Positions 1 through 5,361 of a stretch of DNA of 7,263 bases are shown here, piece by piece. This DNA comes from an uncultured Clostridia bacterium. GTDB taxonomy: Bacteria > Bacillota_A > Clostridia > TANB77 > CAG-508. The notes below the pieces were generated by a model, which worked only from the letters and a program-made list of their open reading frames with translations, made no database searches and had not been told where the DNA came from. Every line of letters begins with the position of its first letter. Within the stretch, counting starts at the first letter, position 1. The stretch spans positions 1-7,263 of the forward strand of contig CALXZF010000109.1 in the NCBI GenBank assembly GCA_944393165.1, written 5' to 3'. The position numbers and the translations under genes were made by a program.

Positions 1-326
1 ATTTAATAAAAGTAAAAGTAGCATTAGATGATGGGGAAATATTGGGAATAGAAACAACAGGATACCTAAATTCGCATAAAGAAAGAGATTTAAAAGAGCC
101 AAAGGTAACAGTAGAAGATGCAAAGGAAAGTTTAAATAAGGACCTAAATATAGAAAGTGAAGAATTAGCAATGATACCTACAGAATGGAAAACAGAAGTA
201 CTTTGCTGGGAATTTGAAGGAAATGTAGAGGGATTGGACTTTATAGTATATGTAAATGCAGAAACAGGCAAAGAAGAGGATATATTGATAATTACAAATA
301 CTCCAAATGGAACCTTGACGCATTAA
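1..326 (+). CDS. ypeB: Spore germination protein YpeB, C-terminal part (5' end outside window)
   Basis: The frame is open from the window edge (first full codon at position 3) and gives about 107 residues ending in TAA. The text VKVALDDGEILGIETTGYL, then HKERDL, then VEDAKESL, IPTEWKTEVLCWEF, FIVYVNAETGKEEDIL and NGTLT is the usual C-terminal end of YpeB, including its last PepSY-like repeat. In known spore formers YpeB is made in the forespore with the cortex-lytic enzyme SleB and is needed for SleB to be stable and located correctly, so it acts in cortex breakdown at germination. A TTG at 42 is not a credible start because the homology continues upstream of it. SleB, its usual partner, would be expected to the left of the window. 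The call rests on remembered family similarity. The fragment is too short to judge whether the whole gene is intact. Confidence 0.88.
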   Translation, partial: LIKVKVALDDGEILGIETTGYLNSHKERDLKEPKVTVEDAKESLNKDLNIESEELAMIPTEWKTEVLCWEFEGNVEGLDFIVYVNAETGKEEDILIITNTPNGTLTH

Positions 327-330
327 AAAA

Positions 331-373
331 TAAAGAGTCTAACAAAATATTTTAAAATACAGCAGACTCTTTA
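331..373 (-). terminator. Hairpin between convergent ypeB and XRE regulator; terminator for the regulator
   Basis: A perfect 10-bp inverted repeat (TAAAGAGTCT at 331-340, AGACTCTTTA at 364-373) has a 23-nt loop that itself holds the palindrome AAAATATTTT. Read leftwards, the stem is followed by six T residues (complement of 325-330), as in an intrinsic terminator for the minus-strand regulator. Read rightwards there is no T run after the stem, so stopping of ypeB transcripts here is less certain. The right arm and part of the loop lie inside the last codons of the regulator. Confidence 0.6.
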
Positions 374-615
374 TGAGAAGTAGACTTAGTTTTATTATGC
401 TCTTTAGGATATGGTGTAGGAATATCTGTCCTAAAGAGTAAATAATCTACGCTAGTATTGTAAAAATCAGCGATTTTAGATAACAGTTCTAGTGGAACAC
501 TTCTTTTATTTAGTTCATAGTAAGAATAAGCAACTTGAGATATATTTAGCATTTTACTCAAATCTTTTTGAGTAAGATCGTTATCTTCTCTTAAGTTCCT
601 AAGACGAGTTTTCAT
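352..615 (-). CDS. Small XRE/Cro-CI family HTH transcriptional regulator
   Basis: The product has 87 residues. An HTH_3-type domain covers about residues 4-60: LRNLREDNDLTQKDLSKML, then NISQVAYSYYE as the turn and recognition helix, then the family's closing helix pattern LLSKIADFYNTSVDYLL. The last ~27 residues are a polar Lys/Ser/Thr-rich tail with no recognised domain, so there is no peptidase or sensor domain. The ATG at 613-615 has a good Shine-Dalgarno (AAAGGAG, complement of 622-628), which fixes the start. Proteins of this size and type are usually dimeric repressors. The gene is divergent from the pilin-like gene, whose promoter carries two copies of the palindrome AACAAnTTGTT; by position this regulator is the first candidate to bind there, but nothing in the sequence proves it. 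A phage or mobile-element origin is possible for such small regulators, but no phage genes are nearby. Confidence 0.85.
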   Translation of the reverse strand: MKTRLRNLREDNDLTQKDLSKMLNISQVAYSYYELNKRSVPLELLSKIADFYNTSVDYLLFRTDIPTPYPKEHNKTKSTSHKESAVF

Positions 616-771
616 AAAAAACTCCTTTCTACAAAGTATATAAAAAATATAAAGTATAAATAATAAAACAAACAGATACTAATAGGGTATAAATAATAAT
701 GCTTACAGTGGCATTCTAACCAAATTAAAATGTTAAAAAACCAAAATATTTATAGCAAGATTATAAGATAA

Positions 772-813
772 AACAATTTGTTATATTGACTTTTAAAACA
801 AATTGTTTTAAAA
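772..813. promoter_or_regulatory. Two AACAAnTTGTT palindromes, probable repressor operators
   Basis: Site 1 is the 11-bp palindrome AACAA-T-TTGTT at 772-782. Site 2 has the same core with the opposite centre base (AACAA-A-TTGTT) and extends into a perfect 23-bp palindrome at 791-813, with arms TTTTAAAACAA and TTGTTTTAAAA around A802. The two centres (777 and 802) are 25 bp apart, and the pair also forms a 14-bp inverted repeat (769-782 with 797-810). Site 2 fills the spacer and covers most of the -10 of the promoter at 786-814. A protein bound there should block RNA polymerase. The divergent XRE regulator is the likely candidate by position; that link is inference. Confidence 0.65.
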
Positions 814-814
814 T
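786..814 (+). promoter_or_regulatory. Sigma-A-like promoter for the pilin-like gene
   Basis: TTGACT at 786-791 (5 of 6 to consensus), a 17-bp spacer and TAAAAT at 809-814 (5 of 6) predict a start of transcription near 821. That gives a leader of about 117 nt before the ATG at 938. The spacer coincides with a perfect palindrome, so the promoter is probably repressible. Confidence 0.7.
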
Positions 815-921
815 GAATTTATAGTTAAAATGTCGAATAAGGGGAAAATATAAAATAAAGTAAAGAATAATGCATAAAACTTTGTACATAAGAAAAAATA
901 AAATAATTCTTAAAAAATAAA

Positions 922-1179
922 GTGAGGAGGATTAAAAATGCACATAAAGAAAAAAATGAAAGAGGAATAACATTAGTAGTATTGGTAATAACCATAATAA
1001 TCCTAATAATATTAGCAACGGTATCAATAAATGCAGTAATAGGAGAGAACGGACTAATACAAAGTGCAAAGAATTCAAAAGACTCAGCGGAGAATGCAGT
1101 AGCACAAGAAACAGGGAAAATGAACTCATTGCTAACAGAATATGCAAACATAATGGCAGAAGATGCAGAAATAACATAG
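922..1179 (+). CDS. Prepilin-type N-terminal fragment of a broken surface-protein gene
   Basis: In this frame the product is 85 residues from a GTG at 922. It has a basic leader, then ERG|ITLVVLVITIIILII, a type IV prepilin/pseudopilin processing site (Gly-15) followed by a membrane helix at about residues 16-34, then NAVIGENGLIQSAKNSK and an amphipathic stalk. The Glu usual at position 5 of mature pilins is Val, as I recall for a large clostridial group of such proteins. A prepilin peptidase would be expected to process it and anchor it in the membrane or a pilus-like fibre. The GTG start is doubtful: it has no Shine-Dalgarno and overlaps GAGGAGG (924-930), which instead suits the ATG at 938. 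That ATG is out of frame by one base; one extra A in the A7 run at 950-956 would give MHIKKKNERGITLVVLV, a normal leader. The fragment stops at TAG 1177-1179, but the same frame continues to 2400, so this is the front of one interrupted gene. Confidence 0.7.
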   Translation: MRRIKNAHKEKNERGITLVVLVITIIILIILATVSINAVIGENGLIQSAKNSKDSAENAVAQETGKMNSLLTEYANIMAEDAEIT

Positions 1180-1299
1180 CCAGGAGAAGGAGGAGAAAAT
1201 CCAAATCCAGGAGGAGACGAAGAAGAACCAGAGCCAGAACCACAGCCAGGGGATCCAATAGATGGAACATTAGCAGTAGGCCCACAAGTAGCAGAAGGA

Positions 1300-2400
1300 A
1301 TGACCCCAGTAAAATATGTAGATAATGTAGGGTGGATAAAAACCATAGCAACAGATACAGAATGGTACAATTATGGAGAGAAAAAGTGGGCAAATATCGT
1401 ACTAGGAGGAGCAACATTTAATACATTAGGAAGTTATGAAATATTAGATGAAAATGCAACATATAGTATGCTAGTGTGGATACCAAGGTATGCATATAAA
1501 ATAACAAGTATGTACCATCAAAGTGGAAGTGGAGCAGGAAATATAGATATAGTATTCATAGATACGGATAATAAAGGAAAAGATGGAACAAAGGCATATA
1601 GTACAGAATATCCAAGTGCAAGTACAGGAAACGGAATGACAGATTACGTAGTACACCCAGCATTCAACTGGGATGGAGTGCCATTAGCAGGATTCTGGGT
1701 AGGAAAGTTTGAAACAAGTAATAATGGAGGACAAATCCAAATAAAAGGAGGAGTGTCAAGCTGGAGAAATATAAATGTGAGCACAATTCATAATACATGT
1801 ATAGCAATGAATGATAGCGGAAATAGCTATGGACTAAGTACGGATGATAGCGTGGTAGATCCACATATGATGAAGAATACAGAATGGGGAGCAGTAGCAT
1901 ATTTAAGCCAAAGTATATATGGAAAGAATAGTGAAGTAGCAGTAAACAGTAATACTAGTTATTGTACAGGAGGAGAAAGTGGAACCTCATATAGAACAAA
2001 TACACCTCAAAGTACCACAGGAGATGTAACGGGAATATATGACATGAGCGGAGGAGCATCGGAATACGTAGCAGCATATGTAGGAAGTGGAAATAGTAAT
2101 GGATCAAGTCTAGTAAGTGCACCATCAAGATATAAGGACATATACTCATCATATATAGCACCAACATCAGGAGGACACTATGGAGATGCAGTGTATGAAA
2201 CATCAAGCAATAGCTCGAGCTGGTACAGTGATACTTCTATCTTCCCTGATTCTAACGGTCCGTTCTTCCAACGTGGTGGCCATTACAACGTTGATTCCGA
2301 TAGCGGACTGTTCTATTTCAGCTACGACAATGGCAAAGACCTCTACAGCAACTTCAGTTTCCGCGTTGTCGTGCCCGTACTTCGATACAAAGGAAAATAA
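1300..2400 (+). CDS. FGE/C-type-lectin-fold domain protein, C-terminal part of the same broken gene; probable DGR target
   Basis: The frame is open from 1180 (after TAG) to TAA 2398-2400, 406 residues, in the same frame as the pilin-like fragment. Codons 1180-1260 encode a Pro/Glu/Gly linker. The ATG at 1300 is the first one, but its GAAGGA is directly adjacent with no spacing, so it is probably not a real start. Counting from 1300, blocks typical of the formylglycine-generating-enzyme (SUMF1-like) fold follow: MLVWIPRYAYK (57-67), WDGVPLAGFWVGKFE (124-138), NTEWGAVAYLS (193-203), TGIYDMSGGASEYV (244-257), RGG (325-327) and FRVVVPV (354-360). The paired catalytic cysteines of true FGE are not apparent, so a binding role is likelier than catalysis. 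This fold is the one used by many DGR-diversified ligand-binding proteins. The last ~57 codons differ sharply in codon use from the rest (see variable region). With a repaired frame, the protein would present a variable lectin-like face on a pilin-type anchor outside the cell. Confidence 0.7.
   Translation: MTPVKYVDNVGWIKTIATDTEWYNYGEKKWANIVLGGATFNTLGSYEILDENATYSMLVWIPRYAYKITSMYHQSGSGAGNIDIVFIDTDNKGKDGTKAYSTEYPSASTGNGMTDYVVHPAFNWDGVPLAGFWVGKFETSNNGGQIQIKGGVSSWRNINVSTIHNTCIAMNDSGNSYGLSTDDSVVDPHMMKNTEWGAVAYLSQSIYGKNSEVAVNSNTSYCTGGESGTSYRTNTPQSTTGDVTGIYDMSGGASEYVAAYVGSGNSNGSSLVSAPSRYKDIYSSYIAPTSGGHYGDAVYETSSNSSSWYSDTSIFPDSNGPFFQRGGHYNVDSDSGLFYFSYDNGKDLYSNFSFRVVVPVLRYKGK
2221..2391 (+). other. 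Candidate DGR variable region at the 3' end of the lectin-like domain
   Basis: In the 60 codons before 2221, about 33 end in A; in the 59 sense codons from 2221, about 8 do. Arg changes from AGA to CGT/CGC/CGA, and all seven Phe codons are TTC. The likely diversified codons (2281-2304, 2320-2331, 2338-2352) number 17, and every one ends in C or T with varied first two bases, for example GAC CTC TAC AGC AAC. That is what adenine-specific mutagenesis of AAC/AAT template codons would leave. The fixed framework RGG, G-L-F-Y-F and FRVVVPVL matches the C-type-lectin variable-region pattern. The left edge is approximate (2206-2224). The template repeat and reverse transcriptase are not in this window, so the call is inferred from composition and fold. 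Confidence 0.6.
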
Positions 2401-2413
2401 CAATATATTTTCC
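2392..2413 (+). repeat. Perfect 8-bp hairpin immediately after the variable region
   Basis: GGAAAATA (2392-2399), loop ACAATA, TATTTTCC (2406-2413). It spans the stop codon of the lectin-like gene. In the well-studied BPP-1 phage DGR an 8-bp-stem hairpin lies just after the variable region and helps target homing; this one has the same placement and stem length. The similarity of function is inference. Confidence 0.6.
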
Positions 2414-2423
2414 ACCTAAGAGA

Positions 2424-2443
2424 AATATGTTTACGGACATATT
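2424..2443 (+). repeat. Second perfect hairpin, 7-bp stem
   Basis: AATATGT (2424-2430), loop TTACGG, ACATATT (2437-2443). It has the same 6-nt loop length as the hairpin at 2392-2413 and starts 10 bp after it. No T run follows, so it is not a terminator by itself. Confidence 0.45.
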
Positions 2444-2502
2444 ATAGGCAGTATCAAAGAAGTTTAATTCCATTGATATAAAATATCATAAACACATAAA
2501 TA

Positions 2503-2552
2503 GCTATAACGAATGAGTCGCAAAATGGCGAAAATTCGTTATAGCGTTTTTT
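2503..2552 (+). terminator. Rho-independent terminator of the lectin-like gene
   Basis: A perfect 12-bp stem (GCTATAACGAAT at 2503-2514 with ATTCGTTATAGC at 2534-2545) encloses an inner 4-bp stem (TCGC 2518-2521, GCGA 2528-2531) and is followed after one G by six T residues (2547-2552). This is the strongest terminator in the window. It separates the accessory gene from the cell-wall operon. Confidence 0.85.
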
Positions 2553-2564
2553 AAAACTAATACC

Positions 2565-2593
2565 TTGTCAAAAAGCATAATATAGCATATAAT
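2565..2593 (+). promoter_or_regulatory. Sigma-A-like promoter of the murF-ddl-yqeK operon
   Basis: TTGTCA (2565-2570, 5 of 6 to consensus), a 17-bp spacer and a perfect TATAAT (2588-2593) lie just behind the preceding terminator. Transcription should start near 2600, which gives a murF leader of about 90 nt. Confidence 0.75.
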
Positions 2594-2630
2594 AACCGTA
2601 GCTAAATATAATAATTATATAAATGAAGAT

Positions 2631-2651
2631 AAAGGTTTATAGGAAACCTTT
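2631..2651 (+). promoter_or_regulatory. Leader hairpin upstream of murF
   Basis: AAAGGTTT (2631-2638), loop ATAGG, AAACCTTT (2644-2651), with one more T after it. It lies inside the predicted murF leader. A second AAACCT at 2655-2660 could pair with AGGTTT (2633-2638) instead, so alternative folds are possible. Only four T residues end the stem, so termination here would be weak. Whether it has a regulatory role is unknown. Confidence 0.35.
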
Positions 2652-2689
2652 TAAAAACCTAAATATACTATACAAGGAAAGATATAAAT

Positions 2690-4135
2690 ATGAAACAAAT
2701 ATACATAAAAGACATAATTGAAATTTGTAATGCAAAACTCTTATGTGGAAACAGCAAAGAAACATTATCAAATATTATTAGAGACACACGTGAAATAAAG
2801 CAGGGCGATACATATATAGGCTTTAAAGGAGAGCATAGTGATGGCAATTTGCTATATGAAGAGGCACTGGAGAAAGGTGCTAAAATTTGCATTTTGCAAG
2901 AATCTAGTTTGCTAGCAAATAATCAAGAAACAGCCAATAAAACAGCTGAATTAGAGTTAATAAAAGAAAAAATAGAAAAACAACATAACAATGCATCTGT
3001 AATTTTAGTAAAAGATACTACCAAAGCATTACAACAAATTGCAGAATATAAAAGAAATTTATATAACATACCAGTTATAGGAATAACTGGTAGCGTTGGA
3101 AAAACAAGCACAAAGGATATAATTGCAAGTGTGATGTCTAAAAAATTCAATGTTTTAAAAACACTAGGCAACTATAATAATCAAATAGGGCTTCCTCTTA
3201 CAATATTAAGGCTAAAAGACGAAAATGCTATGGTTGTAGAAATGGGTATGAATATGCCAAACGAAATAAGCACATTATCTAAAATTGCAAAACCAACAGT
3301 TGCAGTAATAACAAATGTAGGAACGGCGCATATTGGTAACTTAGGGTCAAGGGAAAACATTCTAAAAGCAAAATTAGAAATATTGGATGGACTTCAAAAA
3401 GATGGTATTTTAGTAATAAACAATGATAATGATATGTTGCATAATTGGTATATTTCTAAAGTACATACGGCTCATAAAATAATAACCTTTGGTATGGAAA
3501 ACAAAAGCGATATTATGCCATATGATGTAGAATTAAGCGAAAATGGAAGTACATATAAAATAGATTTGGACGGAAAAACATACAATGTGCATATTTCAGT
3601 AGGAGGAAATCATTTTGTGCTTAATAGTTTATGCGCAATAGCAATAGGAAGAATTTTCAGCATAAAAACAGAAGACATACTAAGTGGAATTGCAAATTTT
3701 GAACTTACTAAAAGAAGAATGCAAGTTGAAAAAAATGCTAACAACGTAACAATTATAAATGATTGTTATAACGCAAATTATGACTCTATGAAAGCCGCAC
3801 TTGAATACTTAGGAGAAATAAAAGCTAAAAGAAAAATAGCAGTTTTAGGTGATATGTTAGAGCTTGGAAATTTTTCAAAAGAGCTACACGAAAAAGTTGG
3901 AGAAGAAGTAGCAAAAAACAATATTGATATGTTAGTTGTAGTTGGCGAAGAGGCAAAACACATTGTTAGTAAAGCACTAGAAAAAGGTTTAGATAATAAT
4001 AGAATTTATATATGTAAAAATAATGAGGAAGCTATAAAAATTATTAAAAAAATATCTAAGCCAGAAGATGCTATTCTTCTTAAGGCATCAAATGCTATGA
4101 ACTTTCAAGAAATATTTAATAGCATAATAAACTAA
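2690..4135 (+). CDS. murF: UDP-N-acetylmuramoyl-tripeptide--D-alanyl-D-alanine ligase (MurF)
   Basis: The 481-residue length is normal for MurF. The enzyme uses ATP to attach D-Ala-D-Ala to UDP-MurNAc-tripeptide, the last cytoplasmic step in making the peptidoglycan pentapeptide. Domains in order: N-terminal UDP-substrate-binding domain (~1-110); central Mur ligase domain with the P-loop GITGSVGKTST (131-141), NYNNQIGLPL (161-170), VVEMGMNMPNEIS (182-194), NVGTAHIGNLGS (209-220) and the KAKLEI segment (226-231) that usually holds the carbamylated Lys; GGNHFVLNSL (305-314); C-terminal domain with INDCYNANYDSM (356-367) and LGDMLELG (386-393). Two departures from the usual text: NANP reads NANY, and the late KGSR motif reads KASN. 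The ATG at 2690 has AAGGA at 2674-2678, a slightly long 11-nt spacing. ddl follows after 39 nt, so the D-Ala-D-Ala maker and user are likely co-transcribed. Confidence 0.95.
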   Translation: MKQIYIKDIIEICNAKLLCGNSKETLSNIIRDTREIKQGDTYIGFKGEHSDGNLLYEEALEKGAKICILQESSLLANNQETANKTAELELIKEKIEKQHNNASVILVKDTTKALQQIAEYKRNLYNIPVIGITGSVGKTSTKDIIASVMSKKFNVLKTLGNYNNQIGLPLTILRLKDENAMVVEMGMNMPNEISTLSKIAKPTVAVITNVGTAHIGNLGSRENILKAKLEILDGLQKDGILVINNDNDMLHNWYISKVHTAHKIITFGMENKSDIMPYDVELSENGSTYKIDLDGKTYNVHISVGGNHFVLNSLCAIAIGRIFSIKTEDILSGIANFELTKRRMQVEKNANNVTIINDCYNANYDSMKAALEYLGEIKAKRKIAVLGDMLELGNFSKELHEKVGEEVAKNNIDMLVVVGEEAKHIVSKALEKGLDNNRIYICKNNEEAIKIIKKISKPEDAILLKASNAMNFQEIFNSIIN

Positions 4136-4174
4136 ATACATAATAAGATAATAAAAAGAAAGGGCTGATTGTGG

Positions 4175-5290
4175 ATGCAAAAGTTAAAACTAGGTGTGAT
4201 TTTTGGAGGAATGTCTACGGAGCACGACGTTTCGGTTACATCAGGAACATCGGTTATAAAAAATCTTGATAAAGAAAAATACGAAATTTATCCAATATAC
4301 ATAGATAGTGATGGAAAATGGTACGAGTACTCGAAAAAAGTCGATAAGATAGATATATTACAAGTAGGAGAAAAAATAGAAGAAAAAATTGCAATAGCAA
4401 ACCCAATAGAATATTTGCAAGAATGTGATGTTATATTTCCAGTATTGCACGGACTTTACGGAGAAGATGGTACAATTCAAGGATTGCTTGAACTAATAAA
4501 AAAGCCTTATGTAGGCTGTAAAGTGTTAGCTTCAAGTATTTGTATGGATAAAGCATATAGCAAAATAATATTGGAAAAAGCAGGTATAAATCAAGCAAAA
4601 TACATATACGTAAAAATATCTAAAATAAATAACAAGCAAAATATAGATACTGCTACACTAAAAAATAATTCACAAACTACATATACATACGTAGATAATA
4701 ATTTTAATGAACATAATTCTACTTTAGAGGAAATAGCAAATATTGTAGAACAGGAACTTTCATTTCCTACATTTGTAAAGCCATCAAACTCGGGCTCTTC
4801 AGTAGGAATAAAAAAAGCACATAATAAAGCAGAACTAATAGAAGCAATAAAGTATGCAGGAAAATTCGATAAAAAAATACTTATAGAACAAAACATAAAA
4901 GGTAGAGAGGTAGAATGTGCGGTACTTGGTAATGATGATGTTAAAGCCTCAGTAGTTGGTGAAATTCTTCCAGCAGAAGACTTTTATACATTTGACGCAA
5001 AATATAAAAATGCTGAGTCAAAGGTGGTAATTCCAGCAGAAATATCAGAAAGCATATCTGACGAAATAAGAAAAACAGCTATAAAAGCATATAAAGCTAC
5101 AGACTGTAAAGGATTAGCTAGAGTAGACTTCTTTATAGAAAATGGCACAAATAAAGTAATAATAAACGAAATAAATACACTACCAGGCTTTACTCAAATT
5201 AGTATGTATCCACAGCTATGGCAAAGTATGGGAATAAGCTATACAAAATTATTGGATAAACTAGTAGAATTAGCATCAGAAACTAAATAA
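4175..5290 (+). CDS. ddl: D-alanine--D-alanine ligase
   Basis: The 371-residue ATP-grasp enzyme joins two D-Ala molecules to supply MurF. Visible blocks (numbered from ATG 4175): LGVIFGGMSTEHDVSV with the catalytic Glu (6-21), PVLHGLYGEDGTIQG (89-103), FVKPSNSGSSVGI (190-202), EDFYTFDAKY (248-257) and the metal/ATP-binding NEINTLPGFT (331-340). The Tyr of FYTFDAKY and the overall text fit a D-Ala-D-Ala housekeeping ligase and not a VanA-type D-Ala-D-Lac ligase. I chose ATG 4175 over the in-frame TTG at 4169 because AAAGGG (4159-4164) is 10 nt before the ATG and only 4 nt before the TTG, and homology starts at LGVIFGG. Residues ~143-172 form an Asn/Thr-rich insert in the central domain that most Ddl proteins lack. 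The gene lies 39 nt after murF, with no promoter seen between them. Confidence 0.95.
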   Translation: MQKLKLGVIFGGMSTEHDVSVTSGTSVIKNLDKEKYEIYPIYIDSDGKWYEYSKKVDKIDILQVGEKIEEKIAIANPIEYLQECDVIFPVLHGLYGEDGTIQGLLELIKKPYVGCKVLASSICMDKAYSKIILEKAGINQAKYIYVKISKINNKQNIDTATLKNNSQTTYTYVDNNFNEHNSTLEEIANIVEQELSFPTFVKPSNSGSSVGIKKAHNKAELIEAIKYAGKFDKKILIEQNIKGREVECAVLGNDDVKASVVGEILPAEDFYTFDAKYKNAESKVVIPAEISESISDEIRKTAIKAYKATDCKGLARVDFFIENGTNKVIINEINTLPGFTQISMYPQLWQSMGISYTKLLDKLVELASETK

Positions 5291-5324
5291 AGAAAAACAT
5301 TAAAACATAAAGATTTTTCTTTAT
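5287..5324 (+). repeat. AT-rich hairpin between ddl and yqeK
   Basis: A perfect 11-bp stem (ATAAAGAAAAA at 5287-5297, TTTTTCTTTAT at 5314-5324) with a 16-nt loop overlaps the ddl stop codon. It has one G-C pair and no T run after it, so it is at best a weak terminator; it might act as an mRNA 3'-end or processing signal. Confidence 0.35.
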
Positions 5325-5361
5325 AAAATAAATTAAGAATAATAAAAAGAAAGGTGGCAAA

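Larger units (their letters stand above)
616..937. other. Divergent intergenic region between the regulator and the pilin-like gene
   Basis: This stretch of just over 300 bases has no credible gene on either strand. From the left it holds the regulator's Shine-Dalgarno (622-628), two direct copies of AAAGTATA (633-640 and 651-658, 18 bp apart) near the likely regulator leader, about 110 bp of featureless AT-rich sequence, the operator-like palindromes and promoter at 772-814, and a leader of about 115 nt up to the Shine-Dalgarno at 924-930. I could not pick a convincing minus-strand promoter for the regulator; several weak -10-like sequences exist. Confidence 0.5.

Noticed and set aside
633..658. 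Two AAAGTATA copies as a CRISPR or iteron array
   Set aside because: There are only two 8-bp copies in AT-rich DNA, with no regular spacers and no replication or cas genes.
938..970. 10-codon ORF from ATG 938 (MHIKKKMKEE) as a leader peptide
   Set aside because: It ends within the pilin leader coding region, and its sequence is that leader read one base out of frame. A frame break or slippage site explains it better than a separate peptide.
1177..1179. Genome-wide TAG recoding to an amino acid
   Set aside because: yqeK ends at TAG at a natural length, inside a terminator-like hairpin, and the other genes end at TAA. One internal TAG is not evidence for a changed code.
1300..1302. ATG 1300 as the true start of a separate soluble lectin-like protein
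   Set aside because: The purine-rich GAAGGA touches the ATG with no spacing, the frame is open and protein-like back to 1180, and no promoter or terminator separates the halves.
825..1417. Minus-strand ORFs at 825-1370 and 932-1417
   Set aside because: They lie opposite the pilin/linker coding region, are Leu/Ser/Pro-rich by complement of a biased sequence, and lack ribosome sites or family similarity.
2180..2419. Overlapping plus-strand ORF 2180-2419 and minus-strand ORF 2203-2415 over the variable region
   Set aside because: They are out-of-frame readings of the lectin-like C-terminus with no ribosome site. They stay open because the segment is richer in C and G.
4169..4174. TTG 4169 as start of ddl
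   Set aside because: It is only 4 nt from the Shine-Dalgarno, while ATG 4175 has a workable spacing and lies directly before the conserved N-terminus.
4175..5290. Ddl as a VanA-type resistance ligase
   Set aside because: The FYTFDAKY motif and the murF neighbour fit a housekeeping D-Ala-D-Ala ligase, and no vanH/vanX genes are present.
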